Shown here one piece after another: positions 33,300 through 44,666 of a DNA stretch of 64,000 bases. Numbering within the stretch: position 1 is the stretch's first letter; each line of letters begins with the position of its first letter. Under the pieces are notes generated by a model. The model did not search any database and was not told the DNA's origin. It worked only from the letters and a program-made list of their open reading frames with translations. The position numbers and the translations under genes were made by a program. The stretch comes from Gnetum montanum (Eukaryota; Streptophyta; Gnetopsida; Gnetales; Gnetaceae), in assembly GCA_015680685.1 (NCBI GenBank), contig MNCI01026530.1:47212-111211 (forward strand). Reading direction: 5' to 3'.

Positions 33300-34162
33300 T
33301 GATGAGTGGCTAGGTACCCCTACACTCAACCATACAAATACAAGTGTGTATGCACGATTTGGTTGAACTCCGTAGATAGACTAGTTGTGGCACCTAAATA
33401 GTTACACATTGATCATAGTTCACTATCTTCCCACCTAGACAAGTATTTTCTTTGTCACGTATGATTTAGTCTAAAGTGAGGTGTATGATGTGATTCCTAA
33501 TTATTATGCTACTTCTAAAGTTGATGGGAATTAATTTGATTTAGCTAATAGACGACGGAAGAGAAAATCTAGTCTAGCCTAAGTGTGATGAGCATCCATC
33601 CTTAATCATCTGTACACATATTGGACCTCATGTACTACTTCTAGGATTACCAAGCACACATTACTTAAGCATTACTAGATACACTATTGGATTACCAAGT
33701 AGTGACACTTAAATATTCATGATTAAGACATACTCATTCTGCATTAACAACAGAAATAGTAAATGACAATAAAGAAACATAAACTAAGAAAATAATAATT
33801 AATAATTAAAAATTAAAGTAATTAAAAGCTAAGTGAATGCTGTAATGATGGGGTAATCTTGATCTTGATTACCAATTGTGTGCATGTCCAAGTACGCCAC
33901 ACTCAAACAAAGGTTTCGTACAATTACAATCATCACACTGCGTGCATGCACAAGGGAAAGAACTGAAAACTAACTAAAAATTGACAAAGTGACTCTACCC
34001 TAAGACTTACCAAAGACTCCCTTCCTATGTGCCTAAATGTTATATTTATAGGCCTACACAGGAATCATGATATCGTGTATTTGATATCATTATCCAGGCT
34101 ATGATATCACATACCTGATATCGAGGATTCAATATTGGGGCATGGAAAATTGCGATTCATCA
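33300..34162 (-). repeat. 5' LTR of element C
   Basis: 863 bp, TGATGAGTGG to GATTCATCA on the plus strand, with target-site duplication CTTGT directly after. It has a TATAAATA box near 34040 and four GATATC-type motifs at about 34068-34140. Confidence 0.9.
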
Positions 34163-35892
34163 CTTGTGTATGGAAAAACATTGAGAATGGGTGGCAAAGG
34201 CTTAATCTCTTTCCTATGATACTTTTTGGCCAAGAAAAAGTGTGGTATAGGTCTTTAAAACCAAATTCAATTCGCCAACCTACAATGGTAGAACTCTTCA
34301 ACGAAAGATATCAAACCTATGCAAGAGTGTTGGCCTTGAGGTGACAAATCCAAGAGTGGAAACAAGGGCAACATGAACCATTGGACATGGCCTTAGAAAG
34401 ATATTACTCTTTGTTAAACAAATTCCCTAGCCATGGGTTCTTCGAGGAAAGGCTAATATATCACATCATGGATGGGCTCCATAATGAAACAAGGAAGACC
34501 CTAGGAATGTATGCTCCAGGTCAACTATATGAACTACGAACCCACCAATTCCAGGAGCTTATTAAGCGGGTAGCAAAAGAGGAAGGAGAAATAGCCAAAT
34601 GGGAGAATGTTGAAAAATCTCAATAGAACCAAACTCTTGAAATAACAAAGGTCCATAATTATGAAGAGAAGAAATCAACTCACCTCGAGGGGGTGAAACT
34701 ATCCCCACCTTTGCCAATACTTAAATCACTAGGTGAAATTGAGGCAAAGATCAATAAGATGATGGAGTGGATACATGAAAAATGTGGAGAATATGTAGAC
34801 ATTATTAGAGGGAGACCCACATAAGGTAACTTTGATGACCAAAACAAATAGAGGATACCAAACCTAGAAATAGGATAGAACACCATTCAACAATCAAAAA
34901 TAAGGACTAACGAAAGTAAGGATAGGGGCTCAACCGCAAATCATAAGTATCAATGCAATGTTTGCTTGTATGATCATCCCAAAGGCCAATGCCCAATCTT
35001 GTCACATCTACATGAACATTGGGGAAGAATTCTACATCCTGATTTCGTATAGAAGTATTGTGCTCAACAGTAGTGGAAAAATGCCTAGTCATGGGGGAGG
35101 CCATCACCAAACTAGCCACACCCTTTGTATCACTTGAAACCAAGTGCTTATTATGTTGAACACCCTATTTCTCCAACTAGATCAACATCCTCTACTTCAC
35201 CTTGTCATTATCACTCTTCCTAGTATCATCCACCCATGTCCTCTTCTATGAAATCATCACCTCATGTTCATTACACTCCTCCTTACTCTCAATATTCTCA
35301 TCCTTCACCTCCTTCTACATTGGCACCAATTATACTTGAAGGTTTTGCACCACAGCACCAACAAATGAACATTACTTGTGCTACCACTATCAATAGCAAT
35401 GGGAGTCCTCCACAACATCGAAAGCATCCTTTCTTTAAGAATAGCTGTAGAAAGAGATAACACAGTTCTGAAACCATTGCATCCTCCAAACCAGCACAAT
35501 CCCAACACTGTGATGCACCTTCCTCTTCAAACTCAACACCTGCTATTACCATATCTAGGCCACCAATCAATGCTCCAAAAACTATGTGGCCCAATGAATA
35601 TAACAACATGGGGAGACATATCAATCCTTGCATACCATCTCATGGTCATGGGTGCCATGGTGGATCAGCTTTTTATCACATGACCACATTTTATAATCTA
35701 CCCCACTATGCTTGCTTTAATCAAGTGTGTGAACCCCAATTTGGGTACATCCCTGCCACTACATCAAAAGATACCCAGTGGTTTGGATATGATCAAACCT
35801 CAATATTTTCAATATGCATCGATCCTAACTTTCCATTTATTAATTCTCGTCATGATCAAAGGGTTAGTCATGGGGCATATCCTCCATTCTAA

Positions 35893-37651
35893 CAAGAAGA
35901 ATTAGTAAAGGTTTTTTCTTTTCTTTGGTTTTACAATTTTTTGTTTTTCAATTTTTTGTTTTCTAATTAACTAGTTGGTTGTTTCTTGTTTTATCTCTTG
36001 TGGGTAATCTCATCTATGAATAAAATACTCATGTAACTAGTTGGTTGAGGCATTGTTCTATGTTATCAGGTCACAAGTGATTAATTATTTGGATAGTGAG
36101 CCCACAACATCCACCCAACCATTCTATTAATAAGAGGTTCTTGCCTTGGGTATGATAATATTCTTGTTATCATCAAAACTTAAAGTAACTTTGTACTCAT
36201 TATGCCTAGAGTGAAAAGTGATGAACTAAGAGGGAATGGCAAGGGTGTGACATCAGGGGAACTTGTGGATTCTCTTTGGTGTCATCTGTATGTGCTATCA
36301 TGCAGCTTGGTTGTACTAAGATCCTTGTAGATCTAACAAACAATGGGAGTAAGAGTTGTAATAAAGGCACTCAATAAAGGAACTTAATGCTGTTATGGGG
36401 GGTTCCACTAGAAAGAAATGCATCCATGTCTAAAGGTTGGTGGCTTCTTTGGATCACCTTTGGGAAAGACAAAGTGCAAAAGCAGCCAGAATAAGAAAAA
36501 GAAAAGAAAAAAGAAAAGTAGAAAAGAAAGGCTCAAGAAAAATGTGCCGCAGATAAATTTGAATCACTCCTCCCTTATGCAAAATGCCAAGTGATCGTAG
36601 ACCTTGCTGTCATGATGCTCTTGTGATTGTCTATCATTGGGATGAAATAATGCGATGTCACTAATTAGAGGTGTGGACTTGGTTTTGATCTTGAAGTGAA
36701 GGGCTAATGGTACTTTAATCATGCACAACACTTAGGATTCATTGTGCTTATGGTAGGTTACCTCACACCCTGATCTTTGTAATTCCTTCTGTAATTCATC
36801 TCATCTCATAGTCCAAGTACTTTTAACTTGTGTCTTGTGTTGCATAGAATTTATACCTCATAGTGGTGGTACTTAACATGTGTGTGTTTTATTACACAAG
36901 TGCAAATTACATTTAACCATTCTAGTGCCTACAGACATTTTAAGGTGTGGTTATGCAAGGGCATGATAGGTTGGAACCTACTTTGGGGAGGATCCACTTG
37001 CGTAACTTTTGTACTTTGTAGTTGTTGCACACCACCACATCATTTTATACCCTCCAAGTTTTCCATTGCCAAATCTATTCTTTCCTTTGTCATCATTTTA
37101 ATTGAACGTTCCTTAGAACCACTGCATGTCCTTTTCCCTCATCCTTTTCAAAGAACTTCATTGTATGACTCCACTTCATTACACTTTTGGTGCCTCAATT
37201 TCCACTTGCCATTATCCTAGACCTTTTAAATCTACCTCAAATCCTTTAATTTTTTCCCTAAAACTTGAAAAATCATTAATTCTACTAAGTACCCTATCTT
37301 GGTTAGGATGCGATATTGGGTACTCGGTATTGGGTCTAATGCAATATCGGGTATGCACCATCACATATGCGATATTTTGTCTATAAAAACTATATATATG
37401 GGACCCTCACACACTACAGAAGTCATTTTCAATAGTTGATGTGGGGGCTTTGTTCAAATTTTTCTTCCACAATTTTTAGTGATTTGCAAGTCTAAATTCA
37501 ACCTTCAATATTTCGCCCTTTGATGCTCCAATTTCTTTTCTAATTGAACCTAAATAAACCTAAAGTGTTTAACTTAGTCTTGGGGGAGGGGTACTGTAGA
37601 ACTTGCGCATAATATTTTCAAATTTGCTATCGCCTGAAGGATACCATAGGG
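35893..37651 (+). other. Gag-ORF2 spacer and leader of element D
   Basis: Non-coding. It contains an A/G homopurine tract (about 36489-36530), blocks shared with B/E 3' spacers, the internal promoter (37312-37388), a PPT-like AGTCTTGGGGGAGGG (37576-37590), and the exonic leader up to the donor at 37652. H repeats the part from about 36570 onward at 61394. Confidence 0.6.
37312..37388 (+). promoter_or_regulatory. Internal promoter of D: GATATT/ATATCG cluster and TATAAAA
   Basis: CGATATTGGG, CAATATCGGG and GCGATATT motifs between 37311 and 37376 precede TATAAAA (37382-37388). The predicted transcript start is near 37412, well after gag, so ORF2 could be transcribed separately from the LTR-driven genomic RNA. 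Confidence 0.6.
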
Positions 37652-37902
37652 GTAAGTAGTATTAAAAATTCATGCCAAATTAATTTTCTTCCTTCACCCA
37701 AGTCATCTAAATTATTATATGAGTCACCTAAATAGATCAGGTTCAACATTAAAACTTTTAGGACAACTTCCTTGAAAAATTTCTAACTCTAAAATCACAC
37801 TAAGCAAAGAATTAAACATTTATTAAAGGTAATGAGTAAGGTATGAGATAACTGAATTTCTTTAAATAACCTTACTAATAATTGATCTTTGTGTGATTAC
37901 AG
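37652..37902 (+). other. Predicted 5'-leader intron of ORF2 in element D
   Basis: Donor ATAGGG/GTAAGTAG, branch-like TTACTAAT at 37872-37879, acceptor GTGTGATTACAG ending at 37902, directly followed by the ATG. 251 bp; the layout is conserved in C and H. Confidence 0.6.
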
Positions 37903-40697
37903 ATGATCCCTAAAAGAGGACAGTAAGGAGGACCTTCTCAAGGTGCAACTAAATGCCCAAGAGGACATAGAGGCCAAGAACCTCGAGTAGAACATGCAGA
38001 GTAGGAGGCCCACTCATTCAGCATTCATCAAGAAACCCCTGCAACATCTAGCCATGCAAAAGGTGGCAAAGTTAAAGCCTCAGAACCAAGGCAACAGCTT
38101 ATGTTGTCCCCTAAATGTCTCCAAGACATTCAAGAGAAGCCCACCTTTGCAGCTATGATAGTGAAGCTCAATTTTGGACCTTTCACTAAGTTCACCCCTG
38201 AACCAGTGAAGACTTAGGTGAAGGCATCTCCACTATGGCCCATCCTCTTAGAGAGTAGTGATTGGTATTTGGGTGAAATGTATCAATTCTACCATGCCAA
38301 GGAGGAAGGCATCGTTGCCAATGTAGGTGGTGTATCCATTGATTTTTTTGCAAAGGCCATTGCAGAGGTCCTAAATCTTCCAAACAAAGGACCAAAAGTT
38401 GCTCATTTGTCCACTCATTCAGACATAAACGCAAGGAAATTATGGTTGAAATGGACCTACGACAAGGACAATAAAGTTTACAGAGAATTGACCCTAGAAG
38501 AGAGGATCTAATTTAAAATCAAAACTTATCATCTTTTCCCAACCAAAGGTTTAAATAGATTATCTACTTATGCGGTGTAGGGCAGTGCAATTTTGATGGG
38601 AAAATTTAATGCGAATATTCCCCATTTATATCTAACGAAGATATTAAAGCGATTTGAAGAAAGGAAGATAGGGAAGACTGCTTTGCCTTTCCCTCGTCTT
38701 ATCAGGAAGCTATGTAGACGTGTCGGGATCTTGGGCTACACAAATGATGTTCCTAAGAAAGCCCAAAATGCTTCATATGCTGAATTGCTCAAATCACCAG
38801 TGCCTAGGAAAGATGCTGGCAAGTAGTTAGAATAAGGGTAAGAGTAAACAGTTGGGCCCACTACGTCTCAAACGGTAGGACCCAACCAACAACAGGAAGT
38901 GAGGCCCAGCACATAGCCCATAAGCTAGCAAGTCCAGCAATCGCCACCACCGCAACAAGACTATCAATCATCTATCAGTCATCTTCAAACAATCGCCAAG
39001 ATAGTTAATTGGGGAAGCCATGATGCTGAAAAATTATTCAAGGTCATTGATGACATCGTATAGCCCACTATTTCGGCTAACCCTGCAAGTGGACATATTT
39101 CATTGATTTCAAGAGGAGAGTCCCAATGGTCTTAGCAAATCTCTGGGAATGCTGCATCTTTCCAGGTTAGGTTGGAAACTAGTGAAGGAGCCACAGTGGT
39201 GGTCATGTAGCACCAAGATGTGGCAGGTGCAATAGAGATGGTCATAGACCACATCAAAGAATCGTTTAATGTTCTTGTTGTGCCATTGGTAGATTTCACA
39301 CAAACACATGATGCTCAAGCTTTGATTGGTCCCTCAATGACTCCTACGAGATATGAGGATGCTTTGGATTGCTTGCTGCAAATAGGACAAGTTATGATGT
39401 CTTTGTTTGACATTCCCCAAGATGTCATGGCAACACAATTAGACCTCATTTCCACTAAAAAAAATTGGTCATGGCTGAAGTTAGGGCTAAGCATGTAGAA
39501 GGAGAGTTGCAAATATTGCAAGAGAAGCTTGTCGTCCTACAAGCTGAACAATGGGATCCTTCCCAATTTATCATAGTTGACCAATTAGACATTTTTAGAA
39601 TTGAGCAACTAAATAAATTGTTGAAAGAAAAATAAAAGGATGGCAATGAAAAAGGAACATGCTAATTGGAATGCTTCAAAGGCACAAGCTCAGACATATG
39701 AACATGTTAAACCTTTCAAGGCCTTACAAGAGGAAAATAAATTACTTGTTGTTGAAAATCTTCAGTTGACCATAGTTGAGAAATAGAAGAACGTTCTCAA
39801 AGAATGTTTTCAAAAAATGCAAGAATAACTAGTTTAGGTCAACTAAGACATGAATTGCTTGGCCAAGGAGAATAGAACCCTCTCCATGAAGGAGGTCCAC
39901 ACCATCAAACAAAAAATGGCTATAGAAATAAGTGCATGGAAAAATGAGGCCAAAAAGCATGAGAAGTTAAAAGAACACTTCCATGACTAGGTGGGAATGT
40001 ATAAGGAAATCATCAAAAAAGAGATCCATATGGCTAAGGCCCACATTAATTCTTTCAATATTCAACACACTGACTGGCGAGCTGTACTAGATAGTTATGC
40101 TGAGCTGTACTAGATAGTTATGCCTTTAACCACTAAATAGAATTGAAAAGTTGAAACCTACATATTCAAGACTTAACAGAGTACATGGAGTTGGCAAATC
40201 TATGGTATGCCAACTTGGCCATTTTAACAGCAAGGTGCTCAAGAACTGAGCTTAAGAAGTAAGTAGCTACTACCTATGCTAAATATGAGATGGAGTTTGT
40301 GGAACATAAGAAGACATTACAAAAATTAGAAGTAGCAAACTCTGAATTAGAGGTGGTAAAGGCTAGCTACTAGGGTTAGAAAGATGTAGTAGTAGATTTG
40401 GCTTGACAGCTTACAGATTATCAGGAACTCAAGGACAAAGTTAGAGCCTATAAGGAGGAATGATGACTGTTTCCAACATGGTATGTCAAGGTCAATCAAA
40501 TGTTCTCACAACTGTCATGTTCATGGGAAGTGCCAGCTCCACCAAACATTGGAACATTAGCATAAATGACACATGATCCTTAGACAGAAGAGGAAAAACT
40601 TCAGGTGCTTCTTCAAAGGTATCCATTTCAGAAGCCTAGAGCACAGGACAAAGGAAAGGCATCCATGGAGGAGCCGTCACAACTAGGAACCACATGA
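37903..40697 (+). pseudogene. ORF2 of element D: PTPD/ATHILA-ORF1-like domain plus long coiled coil
   Basis: Full-length version, about 930 codons. It starts MIPKRGQ. The N-terminal domain spans about 38120-38820 (WYLGEMYQFY, VSIDFFAKAIAEVLNLP, TYHLFPTKGL, LPFPRLIRKLCRRVGI) and is clearly homologous to 44-1045. A Pro/Gln/Ser linker follows, then a helical stretch (39220-39498, AIEMVIDHIKESFNV), then from about 39470 a long coiled coil rich in Leu/Glu/Lys (ELQILQEKLVVLQ, EQLNKLLKEK, ALQEENKLLVVEN). The end is a charged tail KGKASMEEPSQLGTT. Stops and at least one frameshift (near 39460) break it. It has no pol motif, no signal peptide and no obvious membrane segment, so an env role is unlikely; it may be a structural or scaffold protein. 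Confidence 0.75.
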
Positions 40698-40878
40698 GTT
40701 TCACAAATTTTGTATTTTGTGTTGGTGTCCAGATTTTTTTTTATCTAGTCCCACATTGTAGCATGAAATAGTCCATGGTCATTCAATAATCCCATACCTA
40801 TCCACTATTTATAATCAAATGAAATTGTTCCTCATTTTGTTTAACTCGAGGATGAGTTTTTATTTAGTCATGGGGGTA
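40698..40878 (+). other. ORF2 3' UTR and PPT of element D
   Basis: Short non-coding stretch ending in AGTCATGGGGGTA (40866-40878), the polypurine tract directly upstream of the 3' LTR. Confidence 0.7.
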
Positions 40879-41762
40879 TGATGAATCATGGTTTTCTAGG
40901 CCTCAAGATCAGGTACATGATATCGGGTCTGTGATATCGTAGCCTGGATACGATATCATATACATGATATCGAGTACGCGATATCGTATCCACTATATCA
41001 TGATTCCTGTGTTAACCTATAAATATAGCACTCAGGTGCACAGTGAAGAGGAGATTAGTCAATTTTTAGTTTTTAGTTTCTTATAATCAATTTTAGTGTT
41101 CTTTTCAAGTGCATGCCTACAGTGTGATGCTTATAATTGTATGGAACCTTTGTTTGAGTATGATGTACTTGGACACACACACAATTAGTAATAAAGATCA
41201 AGATTACTCCATCATTGTAGCATTCACTTAGCTTTTAATTTGTTTTAATTGTTTATTATTTATTATTGTTTTCTTAGTTAACATTTCTTTTATCATCATT
41301 TACTATTCTTGTTGTTAAAGCCGAATGAGTACACCTGAATCACGAACATTTAATTGTAACTATGTGGTAACCCAATAGCATATCAAGTAGTGCTTCGAGT
41401 GATGTGCACTTGGTAATCCTAGAAGTAGTACACAAAGTCCAAGATGCATGCAGATAATTAAGGACAGATGCTTATCGCACTTAGGCTAACTTAGATCTTA
41501 TTTCCTATTGCCCATTAGCTTAATTAAGTTACCACTTATTATCCTTAGGAGTAGAATAGTAGTAGGAACCACATCATACACCTCACTTTGGACTAAACCA
41601 TACATGACAAAGTAATTACTAGTCCAAGTGGGAAGATAGTGAACTACAATCAACATATAACTGTCTACATGCTATAACTAGTCCATCTATAGAGTTCGAT
41701 CGGATCACACGTACATGCTCATATTCATATGATTGAGCATAGGGATACCTCACCGCTCATCA
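40879..41762 (+). repeat. 3' LTR of element D
   Basis: 884 bp, TGATGAATC to GCTCATCA. U3 has about six GATATC motifs between 40918 and 41000, more than the 5' LTR, then TATAAATA at 41018-41025. Confidence 0.9.
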
Positions 41763-41927
41763 TGAATAAAATAAAATAAAATAATTAAATTACTAATTTA
41801 ATCTAATCAACTACACCTAACTAATCTTAACATAAGCATTTGTTTCCACTTGTCGTACACATCTTGAACACGTTTAATGCTATTGGGTTACCAAATGTTA
41901 AACATTACTAGGATTACTGATGAGCAA

Positions 41928-42776
41928 AAAGGTATCCCTACCCTCAACCATACCAATACGAGAATCCACACATGATCTGATCGAATTCCAAGGACTAAGT
42001 GCTTATGTGCCTTTATGGAACAAGGATGGGATAGTCAATTATTGTCTTCCCAAGCTTACTTGTATAGCATGATTGTATGGTTAAGTAAACTTGAGGTATA
42101 TGATTTTTATATATCTTTATGTTTTATGGCCTGGTGCTACAAAGGAAGGAGAGAGATAACCAAGTAACTAATTTAATTTGATTACTCAACTATGCTTTAA
42201 CTAGTCCTAACACCAACATCCGTTCTCACTTGTTGTACACATCCTGAACCAATGCAACATTTCTGGGATTACCAAACACTAATCATTACTAAGTTACCAA
42301 GCATTACACACATGCTCAAAGTAATCGTACTAAGTGTGCTTACTTATGAGAGTTATAGGGTGAGAGAGAGAACATTAATTAACTAAGGAAAGTATTAAAT
42401 AACTACAATTAACATTAATTAATCTATTCTGGATGCTGCAAGGTTTATCACAAAGTTTTTCTTTATTGCCATACCAAGGTAAGCTAAGGTACACAATGCT
42501 CGAATGAGGTTCTGTTCACTTTATGACTCCTACTACGGGCATGCAGAAATAATTCTAACTTTGATAGGGAGAAAAGGCAAGAGTTTGGGTAAGGGGCTAA
42601 GACTAATTAACAAACTACTCAACTAAAACTACTCTCAAACCAAGTGTGCTCACCTCTTATTTATAGGTGACAAGATAGGCCCCGATATCGAATGCCCGAT
42701 ATCGCTTCGAAGGCTCCAATATCTCATATCCAATATCACAGATGTGATATCCTGTACCCGATATCATGGCTCATCA
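41928..42776 (-). repeat. 3' LTR of element E
   Basis: 849 bp, TGATGAGC to GCTCATCA, followed by PPT (minus strand AGTCATGGGGGTA). GATATC-type motifs at 42682-42765 and a TATAAATA box near 42658. Confidence 0.9.
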
Positions 42777-44666
42777 TACCCCCATGACTGAATGAAAACT
42801 TGTCCTCAAGTTCCTTACAAAATATTAGGAAGGTATGGGATTATTGACTAAATGAAAACTGACAACGACAGGGAATAACAAACTCAAAGTGTCCGCTGAA
42901 CGGATCAACAAAAATATTATAACATTGGTGTTTACACCCTTTGTGGTGAACACTGTACATAGATGACATTCAAACCCTCATCCAACAACTTGAAGAGATA
43001 GAAAAGAAAATGTGCATTGTTGTTAATGTTGCGATTGCACCTTCCATTGTTTATCCATAGCCACGCGACCAAACTTGGTCTCAACATAAACGCTCTAGCT
43101 CCAGTCCATCTTGAGTGCTTCCTCCTATCCTAGTCCATTGTTCATGTAATCGCCACCTGCACACACAACACAGTCACAAATGAGCAAGGATAAGTAAGCC
43201 ACAATGTAGTTGATACCTTGCCTCGATATAAAGCGCATTGGCTGAGTTGTGGTTATGGCAGAAATTGGGTTAGAGGTTTATCACTGATAACTACCCAAGG
43301 TGTAGGGGTGATACAAGTAGTAGAATGAAGAAATTTGTGACAGGACCCCACGACTAAGAGTGAACCTTTAGTAGCAATAGGGTGGAAAAGTATAGGGAAG
43401 AAGAAAAATGGGAAAAATAACAATGGCAATGCCAATAAAATGGATGTCATGGATGGGGATGAAATGAGAAATGTTTGATTGCAAGAAATGTTTAAGGAGA
43501 AGAATTTAACAATTTCACCATAGAAGAATGTCAATGGGTCCCCTCCAAAGTAGCCTCATGCCTTTTATGCCCTGACAAACCCCCAAACCAAAGAGTCCAT
43601 AGGCTCTAGGGATGACATATGAAAACAATGGTTAAAGACTTACCCACAAGAATGTACCAAGGAAAAAAAAATGTATCAACAAAAATATAGACTAATCATA
43701 AAACTGGAAATGAGATGGGAAATGGAAAGAAGTATGGAGAGTAGAAAATGGAATGGAATCCCAAGAGCAAGGTTGTGTAAAGTCCCTTGTGTATTTTATG
43801 GTTAAGGTGACTGAGTAGAACTCATTCCAAAGCCGGACTCAAACCAACCACATTTAGTGACCTTGCATCAATACACTTGACCAATCCATCCTCTTGAAGT
43901 AACAAGAATGCTTCCCCAAAGATTCACCACCATTCCAGGGAGAGAAAGATAGAGAAGCAGGAAGTGAAAAAGGGCCTTAGTTAGAGGGAACCTTCAGGCA
44001 TGGGTAACATGTCTTTCCAGTGCCATAACTAGTGCTTGTAGCCCATATTTCTTTATTATGTCTAAGGGGTGTGCCTTGAATTCTCATTAATTTTTTTTTG
44101 TTTTATTTTTATTTTTATTTTTCGTGTGAGAACCACACCATGCAAAGACTAATTTCTATTCACTCATCTTCCTAATATTTGATCAATGGTAGAATGGTAG
44201 AAAACTCATGAAAAGCATCCAAGTACCCAAGAGAATAGCTAGCACACATGCATCAAATCCCCTTGAAGTCACATCCTTTTCAACCATTGAGTCCTTCTTC
44301 GGTTTGAAGAATACCAAGCCACCAATTCATTAATAAGTTTATTTAGAAAAAGGGACAATACAGTTCCAAAACCAAGGGAGACCACAGAGTTGAATGGATG
44401 AATGGGCAACGTGGACTCATTACTTATTTTATCAAAAGAACCATATCTTAATAGCAACATTGAAAATCAAAGGTAAAAACCAAACATTAGCAATCAACAT
44501 TATTATAGTACAATCCACCATCATGAGCACTTATTATATGACGAATGAAAGTAAGTCAAACAAAGAAATAGTAAAAATGGTAACGATGATAAGTAAATAT
44601 GAAAAAATGTGTAAAATAAAAAATGTGTAAAACAAAAATACAAAAGGAACTGGGGGCTTTGAATAG
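42777..44666 (-). other. 3' spacer of element E
   Basis: Non-coding, about 1.9 kb, homologous to 12648-14554 (B) and 55121-57000 (G). Inner PPT-like motifs lie near 43346-43358 and 44687-44699, a T-rich tract at 44090-44132, and the GGCATGGGTAACATGTC block (about 43998) is shared with the gag-ORF2 spacers. No conserved ORF. Confidence 0.6.

Larger units (their letters stand above)
26578..34162 (-). mobile_element. Element C: pol-less retrotransposon nested in gag of D
   Basis: 7585 bp flanked by the perfect target-site duplication CTTGT (26573-26577 and 34163-34167). On the minus strand: 5' LTR (34162-33300), PBS, gag (33165-30838), spacer with internal promoter and intron (30837-28851), ORF2 lacking its N-terminal domain (28850-27620), PPT and 3' LTR (27430-26578). 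It is the youngest insertion in the nest. Confidence 0.92.
25925..35892 (+). pseudogene. gag of element D, interrupted by element C
   Basis: Starts at ATG 25925 (MSLSQNNNN) and runs to 26577, then continues in frame after nested C from 34168 to the TAA at 35890-35892. The join across C through one copy of CTTGT restores the reading frame of the capsid-like domain around YDAC and VWKNIENGW. The capsid part continues with FNERYQTYARV and a zinc knuckle CNVCLYDHPKGQC (about 34959). The proline/serine-rich tail ends YPPF. In-frame stops and a few indels make it non-functional. Confidence 0.88.
24962..41762 (+). mobile_element. Element D: full-length pol-less retrotransposon (gag + ORF2), split by C
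   Basis: Flanked by TGAAT (24957-24961 and 41763-41767) inside F2. Without nested C it is about 9.2 kb: 5' LTR, PBS, gag, 2-kb spacer with internal promoter and intron, ORF2, PPT, 3' LTR. There is no RT, RNase H or integrase. It is the only copy here with both LTRs and a full-length ORF2, so it defines the family layout, although its frames carry stops. Confidence 0.9.

Noticed and set aside
37903-40697. ORF2 as an envelope protein
   Set aside because: No signal peptide or transmembrane segment is visible; the sequence is basic, then globular, then coiled coil.
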